Origin: Blasia pusilla
Lineage: Eukaryota; Marchantiophyta; Marchantiopsida; Blasiales
Reading direction: 5' to 3'
Length of the DNA: 64,000 nt
Assembly (NCBI GenBank): GCA_050084515.1
Contig: CM114272.1
Location: 12,772,001 to 12,836,000, forward strand
This document shows, piece after piece, positions 10,164 through 20,595 of the stretch (position 1 is its first letter; every line of letters begins with the position of its first letter). The translations under genes and the position numbers were made by a program. The notes below the pieces were generated by a model. That model was not told where the DNA came from, ran no database searches, and worked only from the letters and a program-made list of their open reading frames with translations.

Positions 10164-11856
10164 TTAAAATCTTGATTCACGATAGAGTTTACCTTTTAGT
10201 TTGTCCATCCGTCGTGGGTGGAAAGCCGTCTTGAAACTCAGCTTGGTCTTAAACCTTCGAACAAGTGCTTCGAAAGCACGGTAAACTTTGATCCCGATCT
10301 GAAACAATGCTCTCGGCAAACCATGAGCACGCCACCAGCTATCGAAGAATTCTTGTCGTCGTATAAGCCGTTGCGGAATCCACCATCGGCACGAATCTCG
10401 CCAACTTGCTAAACCGAGCAACAATCACAAGTATAGCGTTGTATCCCCCAGATTCCGGAAGACTCGTGATGAAATCCATACTCACACTTTGCAAGGGTCC
10501 TTCTAGGATCGGCAAGGGATGCAGCAAGCATTGTTTCTTATCATAAGAGACTCTATTCGCTTGGCAGGTCAGACAGGTCTTCACATATTGAGCAACATCC
10601 TCCTTCATGTTGGGCCAAAAGAACCGCCGATGAAGCACTAGCGTAGATTTCTCTCCCTTATGTCCTGCCAAGGGTCCGTCGTGACACTCCGCTAACACCT
10701 TGGTTCGCATCCTGCCTTGCCCTACATAGATCCTACTATGTTTGAACCTTAGTAAACCGTGCCTCAAGCTTATGTTGGCCACCTTCTCACCCTGCTTCAA
10801 CTTCCTCAGGTACTTCCCTACGTGAGCATCCTTCATATATCCTTCACGAATCCTTCTTTCCAGATCTGTTTCCTTAGGGAACATTGCTCTCAAGACTTGT
10901 GTCGTCGATGGCATGTGTTTCTCCTTGCGACTTAACGCATCTGGAATCACATTATCTTTACCTGGCTTATGAGTCAACTCAACATCCATCAGCGCCAAGG
11001 TATCATGCCATCGCAATTTTTTTGGTGTCACTCGATCCTGGGTCTCAAAATACTTGAGTGATATATTATCGGTGAATACTCGAGTCCTGTGGAGTCCTAG
11101 ATAATGCCGCCACTTCCTCAAGAAATGTACCACAACGAACAACTCTTTCTCGTGAGTCGGCCATCTCCTTTCAGTATCGCTAAGCTTCTTGCTCTCATAT
11201 GCCACCGGTCTCTCTTCTTGTACCAACATTCCTGCAACCGCGAAATCACTAGCATCGGTATGCACTTCGAACGGTTTGTCAAACTTCGGCAGCTTCAACA
11301 CTGGTTCCTTCGATAGAATCTGCTTCACTCGGTTGAATGCCTCATTAACTTTGTGGGTCCAAGTCTTGTTGGCAAACTTTGCTGTCCAATCCGTGAGAGG
11401 TCTCACAATTCCCGAAAAGTTTTTCACATAAGTACGATAAAATTGCACCGCACCTATGAACCTCCGCATCCCCTTTACAGTGGATGGGGGTTCCCACTCG
11501 GAAATCGCTTTTACCTTCTCCATGTCTGGATTGACGCCATCTGCACTTACCACGTGACCCAAGAATTTGATCTTTCTCAAACCAAATTCGCTCTTCTCTA
11601 CATTCGCATACAGCTGATTCGCCCTTAGCTTAGACAAGACCGCCCTCACATGTCGAACGTGCTCCTCTAGTGACTTCGAATAGATAGGTATATCATCTAT
11701 ATAGATGATAACATACTCATCCATTTCCTTGTGAAAAATGGAGTTCATCAATGTGGTGAACGTTGGAGGCGCGTTATATAGACCGAAAGGCATCACTACA
11801 AACTCAAAGGAACAGTATCTCGTCCGCACGCAGTCTTCTCCACATCGCCTCGGCAA
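10164..11856 (-). pseudogene. Element G reverse transcriptase, RNase H and integrase core
   Basis: A 505-codon open frame (11856-10339) covers most of the polymerase, with the remainder in a shifted frame. RT motifs: VMPFGLYNAPPTF and the catalytic YIDD (VIIYIDDIPIYS). RNase H: VHTDASDFAVAGML, HEKELFVVV and FTDNISLKYF. Integrase: a zinc H2C2 region (CHDGPLAGHKG, CLTCQA) and the first core Asp in SMDFITSLP. The expected IVDRFSK reads IVARFSK. A frameshift lies after TTRILR. The polymerase copies element RNA into DNA inside the particle and the integrase inserts it. The first RT blocks lie in broken frames at 11857-12168. Confidence 0.93.
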
Positions 11857-12168
11857 TCCGAATCTCGTAATATCCCGACTTCAAGTCAATCCTACTGAAA
11901 TATCTCGCTGCCCGACCTATCAAATAGATCATCTATCCTCGGAAGAGGATAATTGTTCGAACCGTCACTTTGTTGAGGTACGGTAATCAACACTGACCTC
12001 ATTTTTCCATCCTTCTTCTTTACAAAGAGAACAGTGCTCCATAAGGTGACTTGCTAGTCCTAATGTAACCCTTTTCCAAGAGCTCACTTAACTGCTTTTC
12101 AACTCAAGAAGTTCCTCTGATTCAACCTATATGGTGCTTTTGAAGGCGGTTGGGAACAGGTATGGTCT

Positions 12169-12987
12169 CTATTTTATGATCCACGGCTCTATCGGCGGCA
12201 ATTCAGTCGGAAGCTCATTTGTCAAGACATCCTCAAACTCCTTGACCACTTCTGGAGTGGTTCGGGATTCCCCTTGAAGCGTGTCACGATCTCTGATATC
12301 GCTTGTAGCCTCCTCCACTTGTCTCATCAAGCAGAGAAATCCATCCTCCAACTCGGTCATGCTCCTCCTTGTGATCGAGTTCACTAACTCCTTTTTTGCT
12401 GGAACCTCACGGACCAATCGCACCTGTAACCGTTTGCCTTTTAGCAAGACGCTCAACCTCAAGGGTCTACGTCTTAACTCCATCTCATACGCATCTAGGA
12501 ATGTATTCCCCAAGACTCCGTCAATGCCATCCATTTCGCACACAGTGAAATTCTCCTTCAACTCGAATACCCCTCATCCTACTGTCAAACCCAAGACCAA
12601 ATCAGAAGTCCGATGAGACTTGCCTCCTGCAAATCCCACTCGAATGGGCTCGTCCGCCTTAGAGGTAGATAGTCCCAGTTCCTTCACGATTCTCGGGCTT
12701 AGGAAGGAGTGCGAAGCACTTGTATCCACGAGCAACAACACATCGCGATCAGCAATCTTGGATCTTAGATACACCAAATTGTGCGTCCTCTTGGTGACTT
12801 GAAGGGACGTCTCGAGATCGCCCGCCAACAGATGCTTAGCAGCAAACGCAATCATACTCCCATTACTAACCTTTGGTTTCGAACACCCTTTCGCCAGGTG
12901 CCCCGGTTCGCCACACTTGTAGCGTACGACCTTGCCGTTCCCTGACTTTGAGTGTTGTCCTCCTCTCGGTTTCGCATGAAGTTCCAC
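12169..12987 (-). pseudogene. Element G CCHC knuckle and aspartic protease
   Basis: The minus-strand frame contains the gag zinc knuckle CGEPGHLAKGC (CX2CX4HX4C), then a retropepsin active site read as VDTSASHSFLS. Most families have DTGASHSF, so Gly is replaced by Ser. The protease C-terminus (GIDGVLGNTFLDAYE) continues in the next frame from 12561. The protease cuts the gag-pol polyprotein. Confidence 0.85.
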
Positions 12988-13920
12988 TCGTTTTGCTGCC
13001 GGGGCAGACGACTCTCCTGGTTCGTGCTGACCCCACTCCAGCCTCTTTTGAACGTCTCCTTATTTTTTGACTTCTTGGAAAAACCTTTTGGCTCGAAGGG
13101 TTTATGGGTTTGGACCTCATCGTCCCCAATCCGCTCCGCTAGCTTTAGAAGATCCGCGCAGGTCTCTGGCAACGTCGGCATTCGGTAAAGGGCCTTTTCA
13201 GCGCTCGGCTTGAGTCCGCTAATGAAGATAGCCTTCTTTGCATGCTCATCCATCTTTGGACTAGAAGTCAGTTTTGCACTAAACTCCCTCACATACGCGC
13301 TTAAGGAACCACTCTGCCGCATCCGAACGCATTCCACCGTGTCGCGCAACCCTTGGTACTCCGGAGTGAACCGATCCCCAATTAACTCCTTGAACTCCTC
13401 CCAACTCAGAGGTGACTCGCCGCCTAGATATTCCTCTCGTTGAGCTGTCCACCATTGTAGAGCATGATCCTTCAAGAAAGTAACGGCTACCGTCACCTTG
13501 TCCTGCTCAGAAGCCCTCTGCGCCTCGAAATCTGATTCGATTCGTAAGGAAATCCTTCACTTTCCGCGAGCGCCCCACTCCCGTGAATGGCGTGGGCAGG
13601 TTTGTCTTGCAGAGTTTTTTGCCCGCACCCAGGATTCGAGTGGCCTCTAATTCTGCAATCCGCTTGCTTTGTTGGGACATCTGCTCCACCAACACCTTCA
13701 ACAAGTCCAACGTCAGGCTCGACTGCGTCCTTTCCCCTGAGTTTGGGCCCACTGGCCCCGCGGAAAGATTCACCTGTGGAACGTCCTCACGACTGGCGTT
13801 CAGCTCTTTGGGAGTCTCCGTCTCCTCCATAGCTTCACGGTCAGGCATTGGTTCCTCTCTTCGTTCACGTCGCTTGATTCGGCGCTTCTTGGGTTGTTCT
13901 CCCTCGATCGCCATTTCCAA
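12988..13920 (-). pseudogene. Element G gag
   Basis: Two minus-strand frames. 13920-13507 begins with Met and is charged; 13496-12852 contains the retrotransposon gag domain (FLKDHALQWW, then FTPEYQGLRDTVECV, then SLSAYVREF). A frameshift near 13500 separates them. The N-terminal part has a Leu/Ile-rich segment (LLKVLVEQMSQQSKRIAELE) that could form a coiled coil. Confidence 0.87.
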
Positions 13921-14049
13921 GCCAACTCACTCAGATCTCCTCCTCGTTTCTTGCGTCCCTCCTCCAGCGTCCGAGTCTAGCCGCTACCTTGAAATTTCCC
14001 AAGCGTCCAGCTGATCCCACAACCCCAAGTTCTCGCTCACCAAGGATTA

Positions 14050-14061
14050 GCTGTGATACCA
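14050..14061 (-). promoter_or_regulatory. Element G primer-binding site (initiator Met tRNA type)
   Basis: On the minus strand, two bases inside the 5' LTR, TGGTATCACAGC matches the plant initiator-methionine tRNA 3' complement TGGTATCAGAGC with one mismatch. Confidence 0.85.
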
Positions 14062-14063
14062 CT

Positions 14064-15055
14064 TGTCGCGCCCCTACTCTCCTTGAACGTCAATCTTTAG
14101 TGTTGCGGAAGCGTGCGTTGATGAGTCACGAACTCATCGCCGATCTGCACCCAAACACGCACTCTCGTTAGTCGGGTGCAGGCCAACGGCGTTCCAACCC
14201 ACCGAGTCTTCAACTCGGCGTCTCATCAAGCTCAACCTTCCTTAGTTCCTAACTTCCAAAACATGGCAAGTCCTTCAAGACTTGGAACAGACTTCCTGGT
14301 TAGTCCAGGGATCTGAAACGACACTTACTGCGCCTAGCGATCCCAAGCATTCAACGGTCCTCGGGTGAGTTCGAACCGAGACCCAAGTAATTGAGTCGGT
14401 GTGAAATCCAAGAGGGATGTCTAAAATCGCCTCAATGGACTTGGCGCAGTTTTCCAACCCAAAGCCCAAACTCGCGTTCCGTTCCATGCCCTTGAGCCGC
14501 CCATGGCGCCCAAAGTGGGTTTGGGTTCCAAGCACTCTCGGAGACCTTCCCCCTTACTAGTACTTCTGGGGTTCTCCAATAACCCCTCCCTTTGGGAAAA
14601 GAGGTCGGGCCCTTTATTGTGGCCCTCAACCCGACTCCACTTACAATCGTTTTGGGTTGTATCTCGGCTGCTGCTTATGGCGTTTGCAGCGATCTTGTGC
14701 GTTTGGACCGGCTCTCCATAATCTTTCCAACACACCCTTATTTGCTCCAAACGCATCTTGGCGCTAAAAGTTATGGCCATAAATACAGTCGGAAACTCTC
14801 AAACGCTAATGGCGTTCCAAATCCGGATCTTCCCTTTGGCAACCCACTTCCTAGACTCGACTTCTTTCAAGTCTCATTCCGCGTTTGGTCCAGGTTTCTC
14901 AGTCGCGACCATAACACCTGAAACGCGATTCCTCGCTTGCGTCTCGTCTCTTGTCTCCTCTTTGAGACAACTCCAACGCGCAAACCATCTTAGCGTGAGT
15001 CCGCTAATGTTCCCATGTTCCGCTTGGCACTTGTTTGGTCATGAGGGTCGCGACA
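14064..15055 (-). repeat. Element G 5' LTR
   Basis: 992 bp, partner of 7117-8119, with the same TGTC/GACA ends. It is followed by the TSD copy TCCGA at 15056-15060. Confidence 0.95.
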
Positions 15056-15408
15056 TCCGATAGATGACTTCTTGGAGTTTTGATGACTATATTCAGTAGA
15101 GATCGATGCATAGAGGATGTATTGGGTTCCAGGGTATGTGTCCACTAGTGGTCGCTAGGCATATGATGGGATCGTGAGAGGAGAGAGACCCACACCATCA
15201 GTCCGGAGACTAGATGGAGAGGAGGGCAGTGAGACAACGATGTGGCAGAGACCTCTGGTAGTAGAGGGCCACCCAGCTTTAGTCCCACAGTGGAGTTCTC
15301 TTCCGACAGTTGGGGAAGAGCTACTAGGGCGTACAAGCTGAAGAGTCTACAGGATTTTCAGCAACGATCGGGTGAGAGTCTCAGAGAGGCATTCATGCGC
15401 ATGAGGAG
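15056..15408 (+). pseudogene. M1 gag, middle part (between elements G and M2)
   Basis: Gag resumes after the TCCGA duplication. The frame reads FQQRSGESLREAFMRMR, matching FLRRPGESLHETYTRLRRL of M4. It stops at the GGAG target where M2 begins and resumes at 23433. Stop codons and frame changes are present upstream. Confidence 0.75.
15405..15408. repeat. 4-bp TSD (GGAG), left copy of M2
   Basis: GGAG recurs at 23433-23436. Removing M2 and one copy restores the gag reading frame (MRM, RR, LM). Confidence 0.85.
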
Positions 15409-15535
15409 TGTCGTGCGCATACACATCGCTACAAAACATACATCGCTGTCACCGAACAGACACACAAACACGCACGATCCCATGCTAGCTCATGGCATCC
15501 AAAAAATGAGACAAGAAGTACTAAAATATCTCCAA
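15409..15535 (-). repeat. M2 block B2
   Basis: 127 bp, ends GCGCACGACA on the element strand, and repeats B1 (16050-16178) with about a dozen differences. It forms the outer 3' boundary of M2. Confidence 0.88.
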
Positions 15536-16049
15536 TAAAGTAAGATCCAATCTCTCTCTACACCATCTCACACCATAGCTCTCAAAGGTGTGCACTCTCT
15601 CTCATGGAAAACCAAACCCACTCTCCTAATGAGAGGCTTGGGTTATACTCACAAGGTAAGGGACCATGGCTTCGCCGCCTTATGCGAAGAGGTTCAACAA
15701 AGAGAGAATGAGCTCTCAAGCTCTCTCTCCTTGAGGTTTACCCCACCCCTCTCCCAAGCTCTCTCCATGGTAACTTATTCTCCCAAGTCACCTCCTTGGC
15801 TCTTGACCTGATGTAGGAGGTCAAGAGCCACTTACTATAAAGAGAAATTTGATCACATACTCAAAAGGGTACTTACCTAAAATAGGAAGTTCCTCAATAT
15901 GGCTCCAAATGAGCCAAAACGAAGGGAAAACCTGATCTCTCAAGTTTCCCGGGGCCTCAGCAGGTCATCCTTGACCTACTGAGCGTGTCCTCCACTACTC
16001 ATGAAGGCGCTCTACTACATCTCACCGATCTATCCTAAAAGATGTGATA
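15536..16049 (-). repeat. M2 block A2
   Basis: 514 bp, direct repeat of A1 (22917-23432), sharing long exact runs around the CCAATCTCTCTCTACACCAT stretch and the GAGGTTCAACAAAGAGAGAA stretch. The outer bases have decayed from TGTCACATC to TATCACATC. Confidence 0.88.
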
Positions 16050-16178
16050 GTTATCGTGCGCATATACATTGCTACACAACATACATCGCTGTCACCGTAC
16101 ACACACACAAACACGCACGATCCCATGCTAACTCATGGTATCCAAACAATGAGACAAGAAATACTAAAATATGTCCAA
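16050..16178 (-). repeat. M2 block B1
   Basis: 129 bp between the polypurine tract and block A2. On the element strand it starts TTGGACATATTTTAGTA and ends GCGCACGATAAC. It is partner to B2. Confidence 0.88.
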
Positions 16179-16190
16179 TCGCCCCCCTAG
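16179..16190 (-). promoter_or_regulatory. M2 polypurine tract
   Basis: CTAGGGGGGCGA on the element strand directly precedes block B1. The same tract precedes B1 in M1 (29734-29744) and M4 (40289-40300). Confidence 0.75.
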
Positions 16191-16372
16191 TTGGTGGTTA
16201 GGTCCCTTTAACTCCACATAGCCATCTATCCCTACCTACCATGACATACATCTCTCGGACACTAAGAGCAAGAAAGGCCAGGTGCTCATGTGACCCCATC
16301 GTTAGTCGCCTTCCTCTCATCCATGTTACAAAAAAAGTCAGAATCGAAACCTACCTAGTATCTCCTCTATGT

Positions 16373-16507
16373 ACATCTGGGACATATCCATCGTCCCCGA
16401 GGAACCCTAGTGAGAGGTGGTGTCAGACATGCCATATGCCAACCTCTCGAACATCCATCACAGACTAGCAGCGTGGCCGCACCATGGGCAGAACCGCACA
16501 ACATACA
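16373..16507 (-). CDS. M2 PHD finger at integrase C-terminus (intact)
   Basis: Residues 127-171 of the open frame 16885-16367 form a complete C4HC3 PHD finger: CMLC, CDGC, the H and C of GWHMAC, and the final CPRC pair, with the hydrophobic PPL and the Trp before the last zinc pair (GRWICPRC) typical of PHD folds. PHD fingers generally bind the N-terminal tail of histone H3, methylated or not. Gypsy integrases commonly end in a chromodomain; here a PHD occupies that place, so a role in directing integration by chromatin mark is a reasonable inference. It is joined in frame to the integrase C-terminal module (FHRGDYVYLQQ; RTILRVHDVLPSGVLLLEG). This is the best preserved of four copies in the window. 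Confidence 0.88.
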
Positions 16508-17625
16508 ACGCAAGCATGTAGGAACTACTGCTAAGTTTGGATCTATTGTACCATCAATGTTAGGAAGGTGACATGGCGCACAATTACGCGCATGGTCCTT
16601 CCATACCATACCATCGCGTCCCTCCAGCAAGAGAACACCGGATGGCAAAACGTCGTGCACTCTCAGGATAGTGCGCCCTGCAGTCACATTCAACGTCGTT
16701 GGTGGCGTCTGCTGCAAGTAGACATAATCTCCCCGATGAAACCTCCGGATAGTTGGTTGATAACCACCACCCGAATAGTCGCATACCTCAACGTATCCCG
16801 ATGTTGCGCAATCGCCAAGTTCTCGAACGCCATGGGCATCACTCTCCGAAATAACTGAGCCCTCTGAGAACATGCTAGCATCCATACATCTGGGTCATCA
16901 AGGTCCAGCACCTCACCAGCATCTCAAAAAAGGGCCGCAGGTAAATCTGGCTCTCGGCCATAAAGTAGCAAGTATGGTGAAAAAGATGCTAAGGATGCAT
17001 GCCACTGAATCTTTATCCCATGGCCAACCAGGGCAACTTGAGATCCCAATCTCCTAGGTGACCTCTCTACAAGCCATGCTTGCGTAAACCCCTCTTCACC
17101 GTCTGCACAACTCTCTCCGCTAATCCATCCGCCTCAGGATAATCTCGCGAAGTCGTGCGGTTGTCGATCAACGCCTCATCACACAAGGCCTGGAACTCAC
17201 AGCGAAACTCGGTACCTGGTTTGTTAACACCTAGTCGGGGCGCCATAATGACTCAGCACTCTATCAAGGAAAGCATAAGCTACTCCCTCATTTGCTTTGT
17301 CAGGCAATGCAACCAACTCGATCCACTTCGAGAAGTGCTCGACCATCACCAACACATAACGACTGTGACGCTCCGTCAAAGGCAAAGGTCCTGCAAAGTC
17401 CAAACTCCATCTATACCCTAAGACCATGATCGGTAATGGATGCAACTATGGAGTTGGAGCATTGAACGATGCTCGGACCCGATCACACACCATGCATTTG
17501 GCAACAAACTGCTGAACGTCACTCTGCATGCGTCGCCACAAATACTGAATCTGGAGCAAGCTGTACATCTACTTCATCCCAAAGTGACCAAACTCCTCGT
17601 GGGCATGCTGCACTAGTCATGCTCT
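16508..17625 (-). pseudogene. M2 integrase
   Basis: The core begins GYRWSLDFAGPLPL (first catalytic Asp) and continues MVEHFSKWIELVALP, with the rest in shifted frames with stops. M4 retains the intact second and third catalytic positions. The C-terminal module precedes the PHD. The protein would insert cDNA into host DNA with a short duplication, consistent with the 4-bp TSD. Confidence 0.85.
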
Positions 17626-18405
17626 CTACAAAGGATGTAGCACTAGGCGTACTCTGCCATCCTCCCAAACCCTCAAAACATGTGTCCCCTCCCAACGGAA
17701 TCGTGGCCCGTTGTAGGATCCGATCCGCTCTCTAGCACCCACGGTGCTCGCAACGCTGCCAATACGAAGGTACTCCAAGACTACTCCATCATCATGAATA
17801 TCTTGGCCGCTTGTTGTCTCCTTGCATGCCTCGAGATCCAAGGACTCTCCACTAGACCTCGCCATCAAAGTCTCCACACTCTGGCTCTCCATAACAAACA
17901 TGCCTAAATAGGCTGACGCGTGCCATCTTGGCACTAACTCCTCATCACTCTCTCCATGCCATCGAGCTCTTGTCACATCTCGCAGACTCAAGCATGGGTT
18001 ACGACTCAAGCCATCTACATCTTCATTGAGCGTCCCAGGTCTATGTACCACCTGAAAATCATACTCCTGCAACAACAGAGCCCATCTTGCAAGCTTCCCT
18101 GTAAGCTTGTTGGACTCCATCAACCACTTCAGTGGTTGATGATCACTGATGATGGTAAAGCGGTTGCCAAATAAGTAACACCTGAAATACGCGACAACCC
18201 ATAGCGCAACCAAGCACTCACCCTCATACAAGCTGTACTTTTCCCTTCCAACGTTGTTCGAGCGGCTAGCATAAGCCACTACCAACTCTCTACCCTCATC
18301 ATCATGTTGGGTGAGCACCGCTCCAAGCCCAAACATGCTCCAATCTGTGTGCAACTGGAAAGGACGCCCCTTGATCGGTCTCCTCAAGATGGGCGCGGAC
18401 GTCAA
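17626..18405 (-). pseudogene. M2 RNase H and linker
   Basis: A 259-codon open frame has RNase H motifs FQLHTDWSMFGLGAVLTQ, VAYASRSNN, YEGECLVALW and ISDHQPLKWLMES, then the standard gypsy tether (WALLLQEYDFQVVHRPG, DGLSRNPC). It degrades the RNA strand after copying. The H of HTDWS is the usual gypsy form. Confidence 0.88.
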
Positions 18406-18640
18406 CCTGTCCTTGAGCCATTGAAATGCTCGCTCTTGCTCATCCCCCCCAGTGCCACTCGTGATCCACCTTCGTCAGCAAAGTTAGCGGCTTTGCAATC
18501 AAACTAAATCCCTTGACGTACCACCGATAGAAGTTCGCCAATCCCATGAATGCGCGAACACGGCTCACATCTGGAGGGCGTGGAATGCGTGAGATAGGCA
18601 TGGGGCTCACCAACGCAACCGCTATGATCTGTCGCGATCT
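18406..18640 (-). pseudogene. M2 RT remnant fused to DNMT C-terminus
   Basis: One frame (18712-18440) reads from DNMT motif X (AMDLNCLTWILSLGVAEE) straight into the end of RT (VRAFMGLANFYRWYVKGFSL). The RT palm with YxDD is missing. Compared with M4, about 1.1 kb is deleted. The junction at about 18596 falls in a short shared TAG, suggesting microhomology-mediated deletion. Confidence 0.85.
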
Positions 18641-19865
18641 CATACAATGCTCCTCAGCCACTCCCAAGCTGAGGATCCATGTCAAGCAATTCAGGTCCAT
18701 TGCTTTATCCAAGACATGGTGTCGTGATGCCTATGACAATGACACTACTGCCGTCACTCATGTGGGAAATCCCATCGCTCGATCTCTCTCGTCGACGTTG
18801 GGCTCCACCAACCGCTGAACCTGGTCGTCCCAAACCAAGCCAGGAATAGCCTCCTTGTATACATAGGAAGCAGGAAAACTCACAAACATGGGCAAGGCTG
18901 CCTACCCAGTTGACCACAGTCAACGGTGGTTGATCATCATGCCTCACTGCCTGTGATCAACGACATGGATTCATAATGGAATCCACTAACAAATAGGAGG
19001 GGCTCTCCACTCTCGCATACACCCTCCGTAACACCGCATGGGGCACCAAATTGGTCCACCATAGACGCGGGCGATGGGCTCTATAACATACACTCGACGC
19101 ATCCAAGAACACTGCTGGGCCGATCTAGGCATGCACTTGATGAGCACTCGTCACCACCCGTGACCTGGAGTCTCCTAAGATCGGCACATTCTCCAGAATG
19201 TAGGTTGGAGAACGAGACTGGTGCTCCTGCAATTGCTGTAAGATCCTCAACATCTCCCAAAATAACCTAGACCGAGTGTCAGCCAACCCGTTGCCTGGTC
19301 CTGCACTCGATTGGCCCTGACATGGCCACCCGAAAATGACCAAATCAATGGTCCCTACCCGCTCTAACTCATGCGCCCCAAGCAACAAAATATCCCTTGG
19401 TAGGGAACTCTAGTACCCCTATACCGTTGGCGCAGACAATAAGTCGGGAAAACGTAGGCGTAATTATGCCACATGTCGTAGTGAGACGCGTATCGCAACA
19501 TCATCACTCTCCATATACAGGTACTAGTATACTCGCACTCCTGCTTGCAAAACAACAGCTAACTCGGTGTTAATCCCTCCAAAGAGATCTAACACTCGAA
19601 TACCCTCCTCTAGGGTACACCACACAATGGGTGTGGTATCCAAGGGTGTCATCATAGCACTCCTTGCTACCTTGGGTTCCTCAGACTCGTCACGCTCCGG
19701 TGCAAATGCCTCGCTCCATGTGCTTGGACACGGCACTCTCCTCCATGGAATGATGCGGATATCCCATATAAATGTTTGGAACAGGAGGGCATGGACATCT
19801 CCCTCAATCAAATCACTAGGCCAAGTGATGGCATTGCTAAATGAGCTAAGGATGCCTCCTCCCAC
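18641..19865 (-). pseudogene. M2 DNA methyltransferase
   Basis: C5-cytosine methyltransferase domain. Motif I RVLDLFGGINTEL (SAM binding) lies in the frame 19865-19524. Motif IV FGWPCQGQSSAG with the catalytic Cys, RLFWEMLRIL, and motif VI ILENVPILGD lie in 19388-19125. Motif VIII AHRPRLWWTNL and motifs IX-X follow in broken frames. The RLFWEML and AHRPRLWW wording resembles DNMT3/DRM enzymes, although PCQ replaces their PCN. Several in-frame stops make this copy inactive. Confidence 0.88.
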
Positions 19866-20595
19866 TAATCCAAGGCAAACCCCATTGGGTATAACACTGC
19901 TCCACCAACCAAGATGTCATAGGACTTTGCATTAGTCCCAATCCCTTGGCTTGGACCACGGACTCATCTGTAGGATATCCCGGGCAAATCCTCACCACAA
20001 CCTCCTGTCGGGTGATATACTGCGTGGTACTCGCTCCACCCAAGGATGTCTGTATCCGAAATGGACAACGCTCCACATTGGCTCTCGTCAAGCCCAATCC
20101 TCTGAATGACTCTTTCCCCAACATCAGGGGTTGCGCTCTTGAATCCAACAAGATGCGTTGCGGACTAAAAGCTCTATCTCTGGGAATCACCAATTGGAAG
20201 ACCTCTCCTTGGTTATCCAGCAACACAACATGAGGAGAAGCCATGGCACGCTCTATCGTGGGTCTAGGGGGCATCTCCGCCATCCAAGAAGCCGCAGCCT
20301 GCCATGAATCTGACGTGGACGGCCCGAGCATCCGCTCCAAGGTCAGGTCTATCACCTCCTCTGCAATCACCTCTGAACGTGATGCAAGAACTCCAACTCC
20401 ACGCTCACATAGCGTAGCGGCCAGCCGAAAAGCCTCGGCGCGCGTACCCCCCAACGTCATAACATCAGAAGCAGAAAATAAAGGAGCGCGGTACACAATG
20501 GTGGCTGTCCCCAACAGCGTGCTTGACACATGCCATACCATCGATCGAGCATCACATACCATGACTAGATAGCCTGAGCCTCTGTCACCCCTTGA
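19866..20595 (-). pseudogene. M2 aspartic protease region
   Basis: The 256-codon frame 20616-19846 includes RAMASPHVVLLDNQGEVFQL, then the retropepsin-like active site ILLDSRAQPLMLGKESFRGL (M1 has LLDPGAQPLML), then a conserved tail (TSLGGASTTQYITRQEVVV). The DSR/DPG-A triad is an atypical form of the D(T/S)GA motif. The N-terminal end joins gag through a deletion that removed the zinc knuckles. Confidence 0.75.

Larger units (their letters stand above)
7117..15055 (-). mobile_element. Element G: Ty3/gypsy LTR retrotransposon nested in M1 gag
   Basis: Two near-identical LTRs of about 1 kb (7117-8119 and 14064-15055), each starting TGTCGCGCCCC and ending GGGTCGCGACA, a perfect 5-bp TSD, an initiator-methionine-type primer-binding site and a polypurine tract define a complete 7.9-kb insertion. 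Domain order on the minus strand is gag, CCHC knuckle, protease, RT, RNase H, integrase, which is Ty3/gypsy. High LTR similarity suggests a fairly recent insertion, yet the coding region has several frameshifts and the integrase is split by a foreign insert. It shares no obvious sequence with the M family and has neither DNMT nor PHD. Confidence 0.93.

Noticed and set aside
11104-11628. Plus-strand frames within element G polymerase
   Set aside because: Antisense shadows of RT and RNase H coding.
16373-16507. PHD captured from the neighbouring host PHD gene at 2-295
   Set aside because: The two fingers differ throughout (CPCGTKDDDGE versus CMLCGSAHGAA), so the nearby gene is not an evident source.
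19567-20572. Plus-strand frames within M2
   Set aside because: Antisense of the protease and DNMT region; no domain of their own.
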